From Pseudomonadota bacterium (GTDB lineage: Bacteria > Pseudomonadota > Alphaproteobacteria > Rhodobacterales > Rhodobacteraceae), in the NCBI GenBank assembly GCA_021779835.1, contig JAJXZX010000004.1:107260-171259 (forward strand): DNA of 64,000 bases, written 5' to 3'. The position numbers and the translations under genes are program-made. Below the pieces are notes generated by a model that searched no databases, had not been told where the DNA came from, and was given only the letters and a program-made list of their open reading frames with translations. Below are positions 26,540 through 34,521 of the stretch, in pieces; within the stretch, counting starts at the first letter, position 1; every line of letters begins with the position of its first letter.

Positions 26540-27562
26540 ATGACGGCACTGAAGAAGTATCAACGGCTTGAATGTCAGGGTCTGTGGCGCGAAACGCCAG
26601 AGGCGCAACGGCGCGACGTTATCGTCTCGTTCGGGACCGCGACGCTTATCATCGCGGACGACCGCAGTGAGACCGCGCTGACGCATTGGTCCCTGCCCGC
26701 GGTAGAGCGGCGCAACCCCGGCGTGATGCCCGCGATCTATGCCCCCGGGTTTGAGGCTGCCGAAACGCTGGAAATCGACGACCGCGTGATGATCGAAGCG
26801 CTGGAGACCGTGTATCAGGCCGTCGAGGCGCAGCGCCCGCATCCGGGGCGGATGCGCAACGGGCTATTGGGCAGCGGGTTGGCGTTGGTGCTGGCCTTGG
26901 GGGTGTTCTGGATGCCGGGCGCCTTGGTCACGCATACCGCGCGTGTTGTGCCACAACCAAAGCGGCAGGAAATCGGGCGCGCGGTTCTGGCGGACGTGGC
27001 GCGCATCACCGGGACGACCTGCGCCGATACCGCCGCGAAACGGCCCCTTGCGCGGCTGACAGCAAAGCTCTTTGGCCCGAACACGGTGACGGTCGAGGTG
27101 ATGCGCGACAGTCCGGTGCCGGTCGCCCATCTGCCCGGCGGTATCCTGCTGCTGGACCGCCATCAGATCGAGAACCGTGACGGCCCCGATGTTGCGGCGG
27201 GCTATCTGCTGGCTGAACGCGCGCGGGCGCAGGCTGAAGACGCACTGGTGCCCCTGCTGCGGTGGGCTGGGGTGCGCGCAACCTTCCACCTGCTGACCAC
27301 CGGCCAGCTTCCTCCCCCCGCGATCAAGGGCTATGGCGAGGCGTTTCTGGCGCGCGCCGTCCAACCGGTGCCCGCCATGGTGCTGTTAGAGAAATTCCGT
27401 GCGGCGGGGGTGCCATCCACGCCTTATGCCCACGCCATCGACCCAAGCGGCGCCACCACCAAAGACCTTATCGCGGGCGATCCGTTCGGTTCTGGTGCGA
27501 CGTCCAAGCCGCTGTTGAGCGATAACGAGTGGGTCACCTTGCAGGGCATCTGCACCCAATAG
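26540..27562 (+). CDS. membrane protein with degenerate M48-like domain
   Basis: A 340-residue protein with a soluble N-terminal domain (1-100), one membrane helix (about 107-127) and a C-terminal domain. The segment HLPGGILLLDRHQIEN resembles the LPGG-strand of M48/Ste24 peptidases. The helix that should carry HExxH instead reads DVAAGYLLAERARAQ, with no His pair, so metal binding is not expected. C-terminal TTGQLPPPAIKGYGE and PSTPYAYA-like PSTPYAHA segments follow. I take it as a membrane-anchored pseudo-protease; the relationship is my reading of short motifs. Function unknown. Confidence 0.6.
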   Translation: MTALKKYQRLECQGLWRETPEAQRRDVIVSFGTATLIIADDRSETALTHWSLPAVERRNPGVMPAIYAPGFEAAETLEIDDRVMIEALETVYQAVEAQRPHPGRMRNGLLGSGLALVLALGVFWMPGALVTHTARVVPQPKRQEIGRAVLADVARITGTTCADTAAKRPLARLTAKLFGPNTVTVEVMRDSPVPVAHLPGGILLLDRHQIENRDGPDVAAGYLLAERARAQAEDALVPLLRWAGVRATFHLLTTGQLPPPAIKGYGEAFLARAVQPVPAMVLLEKFRAAGVPSTPYAHAIDPSGATTKDLIAGDPFGSGATSKPLLSDNEWVTLQGICTQ

Positions 27563-27600
27563 ACCTCGGGCGACGGCTCGAGACCTCGGGCGACGGCTCG
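27561..27600 (+). repeat. perfect 20-base tandem duplication
   Basis: AGACCTCGGGCGACGGCTCG occurs twice back to back, starting inside the stop codon of the upstream gene and ending 4 bases before the convergent SPOR gene's stop. It is probably a recent slippage event between convergent genes. Confidence 0.9.
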
Positions 27601-27604
27601 CCGG

Positions 27605-28477
27605 TCAGTCGCGGGCGTAGGCGTCGGTAAAGCCCGCGCCATGCACCGCCGCCAGAGCCGACGCGACCTGCCCCGCCGCCAGAGGACCGACCATAACCGT
27701 GTGCAACGCATGAACGTGGCCCGCCTCGACCGGCAGCCCAAGTGCGCGCAATTGCGCTTCGACCTTGGCGGCATTGGCGGGCACGCCGAAACTGCCAACC
27801 TGCACGAACCGGCCGGTTGCTGCATTGGCGGTCGCAACCCGCGCGGTGCTTTGCGGCTCGTAGGCCAGATACGTCACCTTCGAGGGCGTGGTCGCCCCAG
27901 AGGCAGCCGCCGTCACCGGAACCAAGCGAGCGGGGACGGTGCGGGTCCAAATCTGGTTCATCGCCTCTTCACCCGCGGCCGTGCGCGGTCCGCGCATCGG
28001 GTTCAGACGCCCGTCATCCCACACCAAGATATAGCCCTTTGGCGCCACGATATCGGTCTGGACCACCGATTGAACCGCCGGGGTGGCGGCTGCCGCAACG
28101 CTGACCGTCGCAACTGGCTGCGGTGCAAGCCTTGCCGCAGGCGCAGAATAAGTCGGAGCGGCCCTTGTCGAGGCGACAGTCGCCATCGGTATCGCATTGG
28201 GCGCCGTTTGCGCGACCTGCGCGGCCCCGCCTGTATCGGTGGGCTGATAGCCACACAGCACACTATGCATGGCGTCAACGCGCGGCACCCATTTCACCAC
28301 GCCGCCATAGCCTGCGCGCATGTAGACGCAGCCCCGGCTATCGACAAACTGGATGCCCGAAAACGACGCCGGAGGCGGATTTTTCGGCGGCCCCACCTCG
28401 CCGATCGACACGGCAAAGGCTGGAAGCGGGCCGAGAGTTGCTGCAAGCATCGCAACCGATAGAATTTTGGACAGCAT
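27605..28477 (-). CDS. SPOR-domain exported protein
   Basis: A 290-residue protein with a signal peptide (1-22, ending PAFA). The middle contains an Ala/Thr/Val-rich low-complexity linker (90-150). A segment GYILVWDDGRLNPMRGPRT (near 165) and the C-terminal SPOR domain (about 215-290: GRFVQVGSFGVPANAAKVEAQL, HTVMVGPLAAGQVASALAAV) suggest binding of denuded peptidoglycan at the septum. It lies downstream of upp, separated by a hairpin. Confidence 0.85.
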   Translation of the reverse strand: MLSKILSVAMLAATLGPLPAFAVSIGEVGPPKNPPPASFSGIQFVDSRGCVYMRAGYGGVVKWVPRVDAMHSVLCGYQPTDTGGAAQVAQTAPNAIPMATVASTRAAPTYSAPAARLAPQPVATVSVAAAATPAVQSVVQTDIVAPKGYILVWDDGRLNPMRGPRTAAGEEAMNQIWTRTVPARLVPVTAAASGATTPSKVTYLAYEPQSTARVATANAATGRFVQVGSFGVPANAAKVEAQLRALGLPVEAGHVHALHTVMVGPLAAGQVASALAAVHGAGFTDAYARD

Positions 28478-28483
28478 GACAAC

Positions 28484-28501
28484 CCCCAGTGCAACCTGGG
28501 G
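28484..28501 (-). terminator. hairpin between upp and the SPOR gene
   Basis: On the minus strand CCCCAG pairs with CTGGGG around a six-base loop, and the next bases are GTTGT then the SPOR-gene ATG. It could weakly terminate the nucleoside operon or mask the SPOR ribosome-binding site, which lies in the stem. Confidence 0.35.
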
Positions 28502-28544
28502 CTAGCATGCCGGATGATTGTTTCCGGGTAAAGGCCAATTGTCC

Positions 28545-29177
28545 TTATTTTGTGCCGAACATGCGGTCACCCGCATCCCCTAGTCCCGGTACAATATATC
28601 CATGGTCATTCAGCCGCTCGTCTACCGCTGCTGTGACGATAGGCACGTCAGGATGCGCCTCTGCCATGCGTTTTACCCCCTCTGGGGCGGCAAGAAGGCA
28701 CAAAAAGCGGATATTTCGCGCCCCCGATTGTTTCAATAAATCAATCGCCGCAACCGAGGAGTTTCCCGTCGCGAGCATCGGATCGACCACGATCACCATG
28801 CGATCTTCGAGTTCCGAGGGCACCTTGTAGTAGTATTGCACCGGCTTCAGCGTCTCGGGGTCACGGTACAGGCCGACAAAGCCGACGCGCGCGGCCGGGA
28901 TCAGTTCAAGGATGCCGTCCAACAACCCATTCCCCGCGCGCAGGATCGACACCAGCGCCAGCTTCTTGCCGTCAATCTCGGGCGCGTCCATCTCGCATAG
29001 CGGCGTCTCGATGCGCCGTGTCGTCAGCGGGATCTCTCGCGTGATCTCGTAGGCGAGCAGTTGGCTGATCTCGCGCAGCAGCCGCCGGAACCCGGCGGTC
29101 GAGGTGGATTTATCGCGCATGATCGACAGTTTGTGCTGCACCAGCGGATGATGGACGATGGTCAGGTGTTGGGTCAT
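28545..29177 (-). CDS. upp: uracil phosphoribosyltransferase
   Basis: A 210-residue enzyme converting uracil and PRPP to [25 protein letters not shown] and the PRPP-binding loop [19 protein letters not shown] are diagnostic, and the C-terminal [12 protein letters not shown] is the uracil-binding end. It is 3 bases downstream of add, as the last gene of the nucleoside operon. Confidence 0.96.
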   Translation of the reverse strand: MTQHLTIVHHPLVQHKLSIMRDKSTSTAGFRRLLREISQLLAYEITREIPLTTRRIETPLCEMDAPEIDGKKLALVSILRAGNGLLDGILELIPAARVGFVGLYRDPETLKPVQYYYKVPSELEDRMVIVVDPMLATGNSSVAAIDLLKQSGARNIRFLCLLAAPEGVKRMAEAHPDVPIVTAAVDERLNDHGYIVPGLGDAGDRMFGTK

Positions 29178-29180
29178 GGC

Positions 29181-30164
29181 TCAGGCCTCCAGTTGCTTGA
29201 GGATATGCGCGCGCGTGGCCTCGTCGCAGAAAGCGGCATTGGCGGCGGTCACGTGGATTTTGCGGAATTCGGCCTCGTCCCAGTCAAAGGCCTCGGCAAG
29301 ACGATCGTGTTCGCGCACCATGGTGGTGTGGAAAAACGGCGGGTCATCGGTGGAAATGGTGACCTTGACGCCGCGCCGGTGCAGCTCTGCAATCGGGTGT
29401 TTGCGCCAGCTTGGATAGAGGCCCAGCCAGATGTTCGAGCCCGGGCAGCATTCCAAAACGATGCCCTTTTCGGCGATCTCATCAACCAATGCGAGGTCTT
29501 CAATGGCGCGCACGCCGTGGCCGATGCGTTCCACCCCCAGATCGTTGATGGCGTCGCGCACACTTTCCGGCCCGCCCCATTCGCCAGCGTGGCAAGTCAG
29601 GCGCAACCCGGCTTCGCGCGCCATGTCAAAGGCATAGGCGAAGTCCTTGGGTTTGCCCTTCTTTTCGTCACCCGCGAGGCCAAAGCCGGTAATGAAATCA
29701 CCTGCGGTTTCGGCGGCACAAAGGGCGGTTTCGCGCGCCTTATTGGGGCCGAAATGGCGGATCGGCGTGATGATGCCGCGCAGGATGATGCCATCGCGCT
29801 TTTCCGCAATTGCTGCCGCCTCTTGGATCGCGTGCAGGTATTCCTTCCACGCGCCCAGATCGCGGCCGCCGCAGAAATCCGGCGAAAGAAAAGTTTCCGT
29901 GTAAATAACGCCACTTGCGGCGCTTTCTTCAAGTACGGCGAGCGTCAGGCGATGGAAATCCATCGGCGTTTGCAGCACCGAGGTCGCGGCCTCGTAAACC
30001 TCAAGAAAGTGCCAGAAGTCGCGATAGGCATAGCCGCCGTCCTCGGTAAATATGCCCGAGATGTCGATGTTCTTTTCGCGCGCAAGGCCACGAATGAAGG
30101 CAGGCGGGGCCGCGCCTTCAAAGTGCAGGTGCAGCTCGACCTTGGGCATGTCATTGGTATTCAT
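29181..30164 (-). CDS. add: adenosine deaminase
   Basis: A 327-residue zinc hydrolase making inosine from adenosine. The metal ligands are visible: HLH in VELHLHFEGA, His in TCHAGEWGG (followed by the proton-shuttle Glu), HGV in ERIGHGVRAI, and Asp in STDDPPFF. The size fits both adenosine and adenine deaminases of this family, but its place in a nucleoside operon favours adenosine. The ATG overlaps the deoB stop by four bases. Confidence 0.92.
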   Translation of the reverse strand: MNTNDMPKVELHLHFEGAAPPAFIRGLAREKNIDISGIFTEDGGYAYRDFWHFLEVYEAATSVLQTPMDFHRLTLAVLEESAASGVIYTETFLSPDFCGGRDLGAWKEYLHAIQEAAAIAEKRDGIILRGIITPIRHFGPNKARETALCAAETAGDFITGFGLAGDEKKGKPKDFAYAFDMAREAGLRLTCHAGEWGGPESVRDAINDLGVERIGHGVRAIEDLALVDEIAEKGIVLECCPGSNIWLGLYPSWRKHPIAELHRRGVKVTISTDDPPFFHTTMVREHDRLAEAFDWDEAEFRKIHVTAANAAFCDEATRAHILKQLEA

Positions 30165-31372
30165 AGGAAACTCCTTCCCGGCCCGTGCGAAGGGACGCCC
30201 AGATGCGCGGCGACACTGGCCGCAACGTCCGTGAAAGCGACCAACCCCAGCGGCCCCGCACCCGCGCCGTGGACCAGAACCGGCACCCGTTCGCGCGTGT
30301 GATCGGTGCCGCCCCAGGTCGGGTCGTTGCCGTGATCAGCGGTAAAAAGTGCCAGATCGCCGGGGCGAAGGCGGGCGAGAAACGCCCCTGCCTGCGCATC
30401 AAACCACTCCAACGCGCGGGCATAGCCCGAAACATCACGGCGGTGGCCGTAGAGGCTGTCAAACTCAACAAAGTTGGCAAAGGTCAATGACCCGTCCTCA
30501 GAACCTTCAGCGAGCGCCAACAAATGTTCGAAAAGTGCCATATCGGATTTCCCCTTATGCAGTGTTCCGATCCCCTGCATCGAGAAAATGTCGCCGATCT
30601 TGCCCACTGCATGTGTCGCGCGCCCTGCGCCCTGCACCCAGTCCAGCAGCGTCGGCGCAGGCGGCGCGATGGCAAAGTCGCGGCGGTTGGGCGTGCGGCT
30701 GAAATGCCCCGGCGTGCCGGTAAAGGGCCGCGCGATCACCCGCCCCACCTTCCTCGCGTGCAGGGTCGGCGCGATGGCCTGACAGAGCGCGATCAGCCGA
30801 TCCAGCCCAAACGCCTCTTCATGCGCTGCAATCTGGAACACGCTGTCGGCGGAAGTGTAGCAGATCGGCCAGCCGGTGCGCAGATGCTCCTCGCCCAGGG
30901 CCGCGATGATCGGCACGCCAGAGGCATGGCAGTTGCCCAGGATCCCCGCCGTCCCCGCAGCGCGGCAGACCTCGGCCACCAGCGCCTCGGGGAAGGCGGG
31001 CTGCGTGTCGGGGAAATAGGTCCAGTCCCACGGCACCGGCACCCCGGCCAGTTCCCAATGGCCCGAGGGCGTGTCCTTGCCATTCGACACCTCGGTCGCG
31101 GCGCCCCAGCGACCCTGCGGCACAGCGCCAAAGCCCGGCGCCTGCACGCCGGAGGAAAGGCGGATCGCGGCACCAAGGCCAAGCGCATCCAGCACCGGCA
31201 TCCGCAGCGGGCCGCTTCGCCCCTCTTCTGCCCGGCCCGCGGCACAGGCCTCGGCGATATGGCCCAAGGTGTTGGCGCCGGTATCCGGCACGCTTCCATT
31301 GAAAAAGGACGCGGCATCGGGCGCGCCGCCGCAGCCGACGGAATCCATCACGATCAGGAACGCGCGCGCCAT
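30161..31372 (-). CDS. deoB: phosphopentomutase
   Basis: A 403-residue alkaline-phosphatase-superfamily mutase interconverting (deoxy)ribose 1- and 5-phosphates. IVMDSVGCGGAPDA carries the first metal Asp, DTGANTLGHI the phosphorylated Thr, and FTADHGNDPTWGGTDHTRE the C-terminal metal ligands. The frame is open to 31486, but ATG 31372 starts the conserved MARAFLIVMDS and is one base after the deoA stop. Confidence 0.95.
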   Translation of the reverse strand: MARAFLIVMDSVGCGGAPDAASFFNGSVPDTGANTLGHIAEACAAGRAEEGRSGPLRMPVLDALGLGAAIRLSSGVQAPGFGAVPQGRWGAATEVSNGKDTPSGHWELAGVPVPWDWTYFPDTQPAFPEALVAEVCRAAGTAGILGNCHASGVPIIAALGEEHLRTGWPICYTSADSVFQIAAHEEAFGLDRLIALCQAIAPTLHARKVGRVIARPFTGTPGHFSRTPNRRDFAIAPPAPTLLDWVQGAGRATHAVGKIGDIFSMQGIGTLHKGKSDMALFEHLLALAEGSEDGSLTFANFVEFDSLYGHRRDVSGYARALEWFDAQAGAFLARLRPGDLALFTADHGNDPTWGGTDHTRERVPVLVHGAGAGPLGLVAFTDVAASVAAHLGVPSHGPGRSFL

Positions 31373-31373
31373 G

Positions 31374-32681
31374 TTAGCCAATCCTTTTGTGTATAAGCGA
31401 CGGATCTTCGATCTCGTCCGCGCCCAGCGTGAAGGCCGCACGCACGGCGGCCTCGGCCCGGTCGGCGTCGGCCTCTGTCGCGGCATGGATCATCGCCAGC
31501 GGCAGATCGGGCGAGACATGTTCGCCAATCCCCGCGATCTCGGCCAGCCCGACCGAGGGGTTGATGCGGTCGCCCTCGCGGTGCCGTCCGCCGCCCAGAT
31601 CGACCACGGCAAGGCCAAGCGCCTGCCCGTCAATCGCCGTGACATAGCCGTCGTGCGCGGCCGCAACCTCGCGCACCACGGGGGCGGCGGGCAGGCGGTC
31701 GGGCCAGCGCTCGACGAAGTCCAACGGCCCGCCCAGTGCCGCGACCATCTCGCCGAACACCTCTGCCGCACGGCCAGAACGCAGCGCGCCGATGATACGC
31801 CCCTCGCCACCCTCTGCATCCTCTGCCAGACCGCCCAGCGCCAGCAACTCGCCGCCCAGTGCTGCGGTCAAATCCCACAGCGCGATGTTGATCGAGGTGC
31901 CGGTAAGTGTCTCCATCACCTCGATAATCTCCAGCGCGTTGCCGGCAGCACTTGCCAAAGGCTGCGACATATCGGTGATCAGCGCCCGCGTCATGCAACC
32001 CGCGCCTTGCGCGGTCGAGACCAGCGCGCGGGCCAGCGCCTCTGCCTCGGCCAGCGTCTTCATGAAGGCGCCAGAGCCAACCTTGACGTCAAGCACCAGC
32101 CCTTCGAGCCCCGCCGCAAGCTTCTTGGACAGGATCGAGGCGGTGATGAGGTCGATCGATTCCACCGTGCCGGTCACATCGCGGATCGCATACAGACGGC
32201 GGTCGGCGGGGGCAATATCGACGTTGGCCGCCACGATGGCACAGCCGACGTCGCGGGTGATCTTTCGCAGCCGCTCGGTGCTGACCTCGGCACGCAAGCC
32301 GGGGATCGCCTCCAACTTATCGAGCGTGCCGCCGGTATGGCCAAGGCCGCGCCCGGAAATCATCGGCACATAGGCGCCGCAAGCCGCGAGCGCCGGGGCC
32401 AGCAGCAGCGAAACGCAATCGCCAATGCCGCCGGTGGAGTGTTTGTCCAGCACTGGGCCGGGCAAATCCCACTCCATCACCACGCCGGAATCGCGCATGG
32501 CGCGGGTCAGCGCGACGCGCCCGCCCTCGCCCAAACCGCGCAGGCAAACCGCCATCGCAAAGGCCCCCGCTTGGGCATCCGACACCTCGCCCGAGGCAAG
32601 GCCGCGCGCGAACCACGCCAGATCCTCGGCGCTGGGGGCGTGGCCCTGACGTAAACCGGCAATGATGCCGCGTGCGTCCAT
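31374..32681 (-). CDS. deoA: thymidine phosphorylase
   Basis: A 435-residue glycosyltransferase cleaving thymidine or deoxyuridine with phosphate. LDKHSTGGIGDCVSLLLAP is the phosphate-binding signature; SGRGLGHTGGTLDKLEAIPG and DVKVGSGAFMK complete the active site. ATG 32681 begins MDARGIIAGLRQG, and it is one base after the cdd stop. Confidence 0.96.
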   Translation of the reverse strand: MDARGIIAGLRQGHAPSAEDLAWFARGLASGEVSDAQAGAFAMAVCLRGLGEGGRVALTRAMRDSGVVMEWDLPGPVLDKHSTGGIGDCVSLLLAPALAACGAYVPMISGRGLGHTGGTLDKLEAIPGLRAEVSTERLRKITRDVGCAIVAANVDIAPADRRLYAIRDVTGTVESIDLITASILSKKLAAGLEGLVLDVKVGSGAFMKTLAEAEALARALVSTAQGAGCMTRALITDMSQPLASAAGNALEIIEVMETLTGTSINIALWDLTAALGGELLALGGLAEDAEGGEGRIIGALRSGRAAEVFGEMVAALGGPLDFVERWPDRLPAAPVVREVAAAHDGYVTAIDGQALGLAVVDLGGGRHREGDRINPSVGLAEIAGIGEHVSPDLPLAMIHAATEADADRAEAAVRAAFTLGADEIEDPSLIHKRIG

Positions 32682-32682
32682 G

Positions 32683-33075
32683 TCAGGTGCGGTCCATATG
32701 CGAGTTGGCAAAGGCACCGGGCAGCAAGTCGGCCACGGTGACGGTCTGGCTGAGGCCATCGGTGGTGCACATTGTGACACGCACCGAGGGGTCGGCGAAT
32801 TCCGCGATCTTCTGGCGGCAGCCGCCGCAGGGCGTCACCGGCGTCGGGCTGTCGGCGATGACAAAGATTTCGGCAATCCGCGTATCGCCCGCTGCAATCA
32901 TCGCGGCAATCGCCCCCGCCTCGGCGCAAGTGCCCTCTGGGTAGGCGACATTTTCCACGTTGCAGCCGACATGCACGGCACCCGAGGTCGCGCGCAACGC
33001 GGCCCCAACCTTGAAGCGGGAATAGGGCACATAGGCGTTTTCACGCACGGCAGTCGCGGCATCAAGCAGGGACAT
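32683..33075 (-). CDS. cdd: cytidine deaminase
   Basis: A 130-residue tetramer-type enzyme deaminating cytidine to uridine. Zinc ligands are Cys in TCAEAGAI (with catalytic Glu) and the PCGGCRQ pair; AYVPYSRFKVGAAL is the N-terminal substrate strand. First gene of the operon cdd-deoA-deoB-add-upp, with GGAGGCTCC before the ATG. The operon has no deoC in the window, so deoxyribose 5-phosphate cleavage must be encoded elsewhere. Confidence 0.95.
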   Translation of the reverse strand: MSLLDAATAVRENAYVPYSRFKVGAALRATSGAVHVGCNVENVAYPEGTCAEAGAIAAMIAAGDTRIAEIFVIADSPTPVTPCGGCRQKIAEFADPSVRVTMCTTDGLSQTVTVADLLPGAFANSHMDRT

Positions 33076-33144
33076 GGAGCCTCCTTCGGGACATTTTGCC
33101 CGACTGTGCGGCGCGGCGCGATACGATGCAAGGGGGGCCACAAG

Positions 33145-33190
33145 CCGGGGGCGCTGCCCCCGGACCCCCGGAGTATTTCCACCAGGAGAA
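33145..33190 (+). repeat. dispersed intergenic repeat, copy D (stem plus tail)
   Basis: CCGGGGGC/GCCCCCGG stem with loop GCT, then ACCCCCG and the tail GAGTATTTCCACCAGGAGAA. It lies between cdd and the bicupin gene, opposite to their direction of transcription. Confidence 0.75.
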
Positions 33191-33202
33191 TTGGACGCGG
33201 GA

Positions 33203-34285
33203 TCAGAGAACCTCTGTCGCGAAGGCCCCAGGCAGCGTCACCTCCAGCAGTTCGATGTCGTCGCTGGGATCACGGTAGTGCGTGGCAAACCCCGGCGGGA
33301 TCACGAAGGCATCACCACGCGCCAGTTGGTAGGGGTCTTTGCCCTCGCCCTCCAGCACCATGGTGCCGCCCATCACAAAGGTGAACAGGATGTCGCTGTC
33401 ATGCCGCGTCCAGGGGGCGGGGCCTTGCCCTTTGCGGACCACCTGCACGCCTGCCACGCCCTTGGTATTGGCGTTGATCGTGGTGTCGCGCGCGATGAAA
33501 CCGGGGATGCGGAATGGTGCCCAGGCGCCGGTGGCGCCGATGTTATGCACAAAGCGCTGGCCGTCCCATTCGCGATCGGGGCGGAAGGTCGGCGTGGGCA
33601 GTGTCATATCGTGGTCGATCTCGGTGATGTGCTCGGCCGGCACCCCGATCTCGATTACCTCGATGCCCCCGCCCGATTCCAGCACGCGGTGGCGGATCGT
33701 CGGCGGCTGGATGAAGCAATCGCCAGCGTGGATGCGGCGGATATCGCCCTGATCCTCATAGAGCACATCGACCCAGCCCTTGACGCAAAAGATCAGCTGA
33801 AAGCCGACTTTGTGGAAATGCACCATGTCGGGCACTTTGCCATCGGGCACGCGGATATGGCTGGCGATCATCGCGCCGCCAAGACGGGAGGGCACCAGAT
33901 CGCGATACAACATGCCCGCGCGCCCGATCACCCAGGGCGCCTGATCGGCAAGGCGGCGCACGACAAAGGCGTGTTGGGTTGGCGGCAGGACCAAGGGCGG
34001 GTTCAACTCGTCAATCTCGACCCGCGTGCCGTTCGGCGCAATCAGCACGCGCTGCCCCTTGGCAAAGCCATCGGGATCGTTGGTCAGGATGCGCAGCGTT
34101 GCAACCCCTTCGGGCGCGTCTTTTTCCACCCGCACCCGCAAGCCATGCCCGGAAAACACCGCCACCTCCGGGTTGTCGGCCGGATAGATCATATCAAGCC
34201 GCATTTTCAGAACGCGGGTAAAGAACGGCAGATCGTCGCGCAACTCTCGCGTGGACAGCCGCACCTCGGCTCGGATCGCAGACAT
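33203..34285 (-). CDS. bicupin protein (dioxygenase-like)
   Basis: A 360-residue protein with two cupin barrels. The first, around 150-215, holds HFHKVGFQLIFCVKGWVDVLY and IRHRVLESGG; the second, around 275-350, holds PWTRHDSDILFTFVMGGTMV and PPGFATHYRDPSDDIELLEV. The layout resembles homogentisate-1,2-dioxygenase-like and other aromatic-ring-cleaving cupins, but identity is unproven. ATG 34285 is preceded by GGGAG; an alternative ATG at 34309 adds eight residues. It is divergent from maeB, with a perfect palindrome between them. Confidence 0.75.
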   Translation of the reverse strand: MSAIRAEVRLSTRELRDDLPFFTRVLKMRLDMIYPADNPEVAVFSGHGLRVRVEKDAPEGVATLRILTNDPDGFAKGQRVLIAPNGTRVEIDELNPPLVLPPTQHAFVVRRLADQAPWVIGRAGMLYRDLVPSRLGGAMIASHIRVPDGKVPDMVHFHKVGFQLIFCVKGWVDVLYEDQGDIRRIHAGDCFIQPPTIRHRVLESGGGIEVIEIGVPAEHITEIDHDMTLPTPTFRPDREWDGQRFVHNIGATGAWAPFRIPGFIARDTTINANTKGVAGVQVVRKGQGPAPWTRHDSDILFTFVMGGTMVLEGEGKDPYQLARGDAFVIPPGFATHYRDPSDDIELLEVTLPGAFATEVL

Positions 34286-34386
34286 TTTCGGGCTCCCATG
34301 GGCTGACATGCAGATTGCATCCCGCGCCGCCTCGGGCGAGGATGCCGGGATCGTCGCATCGCTGCGGCGGCAAATCAAGGGCGCTA

Positions 34387-34400
34387 CTTCAAGCTTGAAG
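34387..34400. promoter_or_regulatory. perfect palindrome, possible operator
   Basis: CTTCAAGCTTGAAG is a 14-base perfect palindrome in the divergent gap between the bicupin gene and maeB, about 120 bases before maeB. The size suits a dimeric regulator, but no regulator gene is adjacent. Confidence 0.4.
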
Positions 34401-34521
34401 CATTATCCTGTGGTTGGGCTGCCGCGGACTTGCTGGTTTTGCTTGAAACACCCGCAAGAGGCGCGGTATTCCGGGGCACCCGGAGATAGTTTAACATTAA
34501 ACAAAAGGGCTGGAGGCAGGA

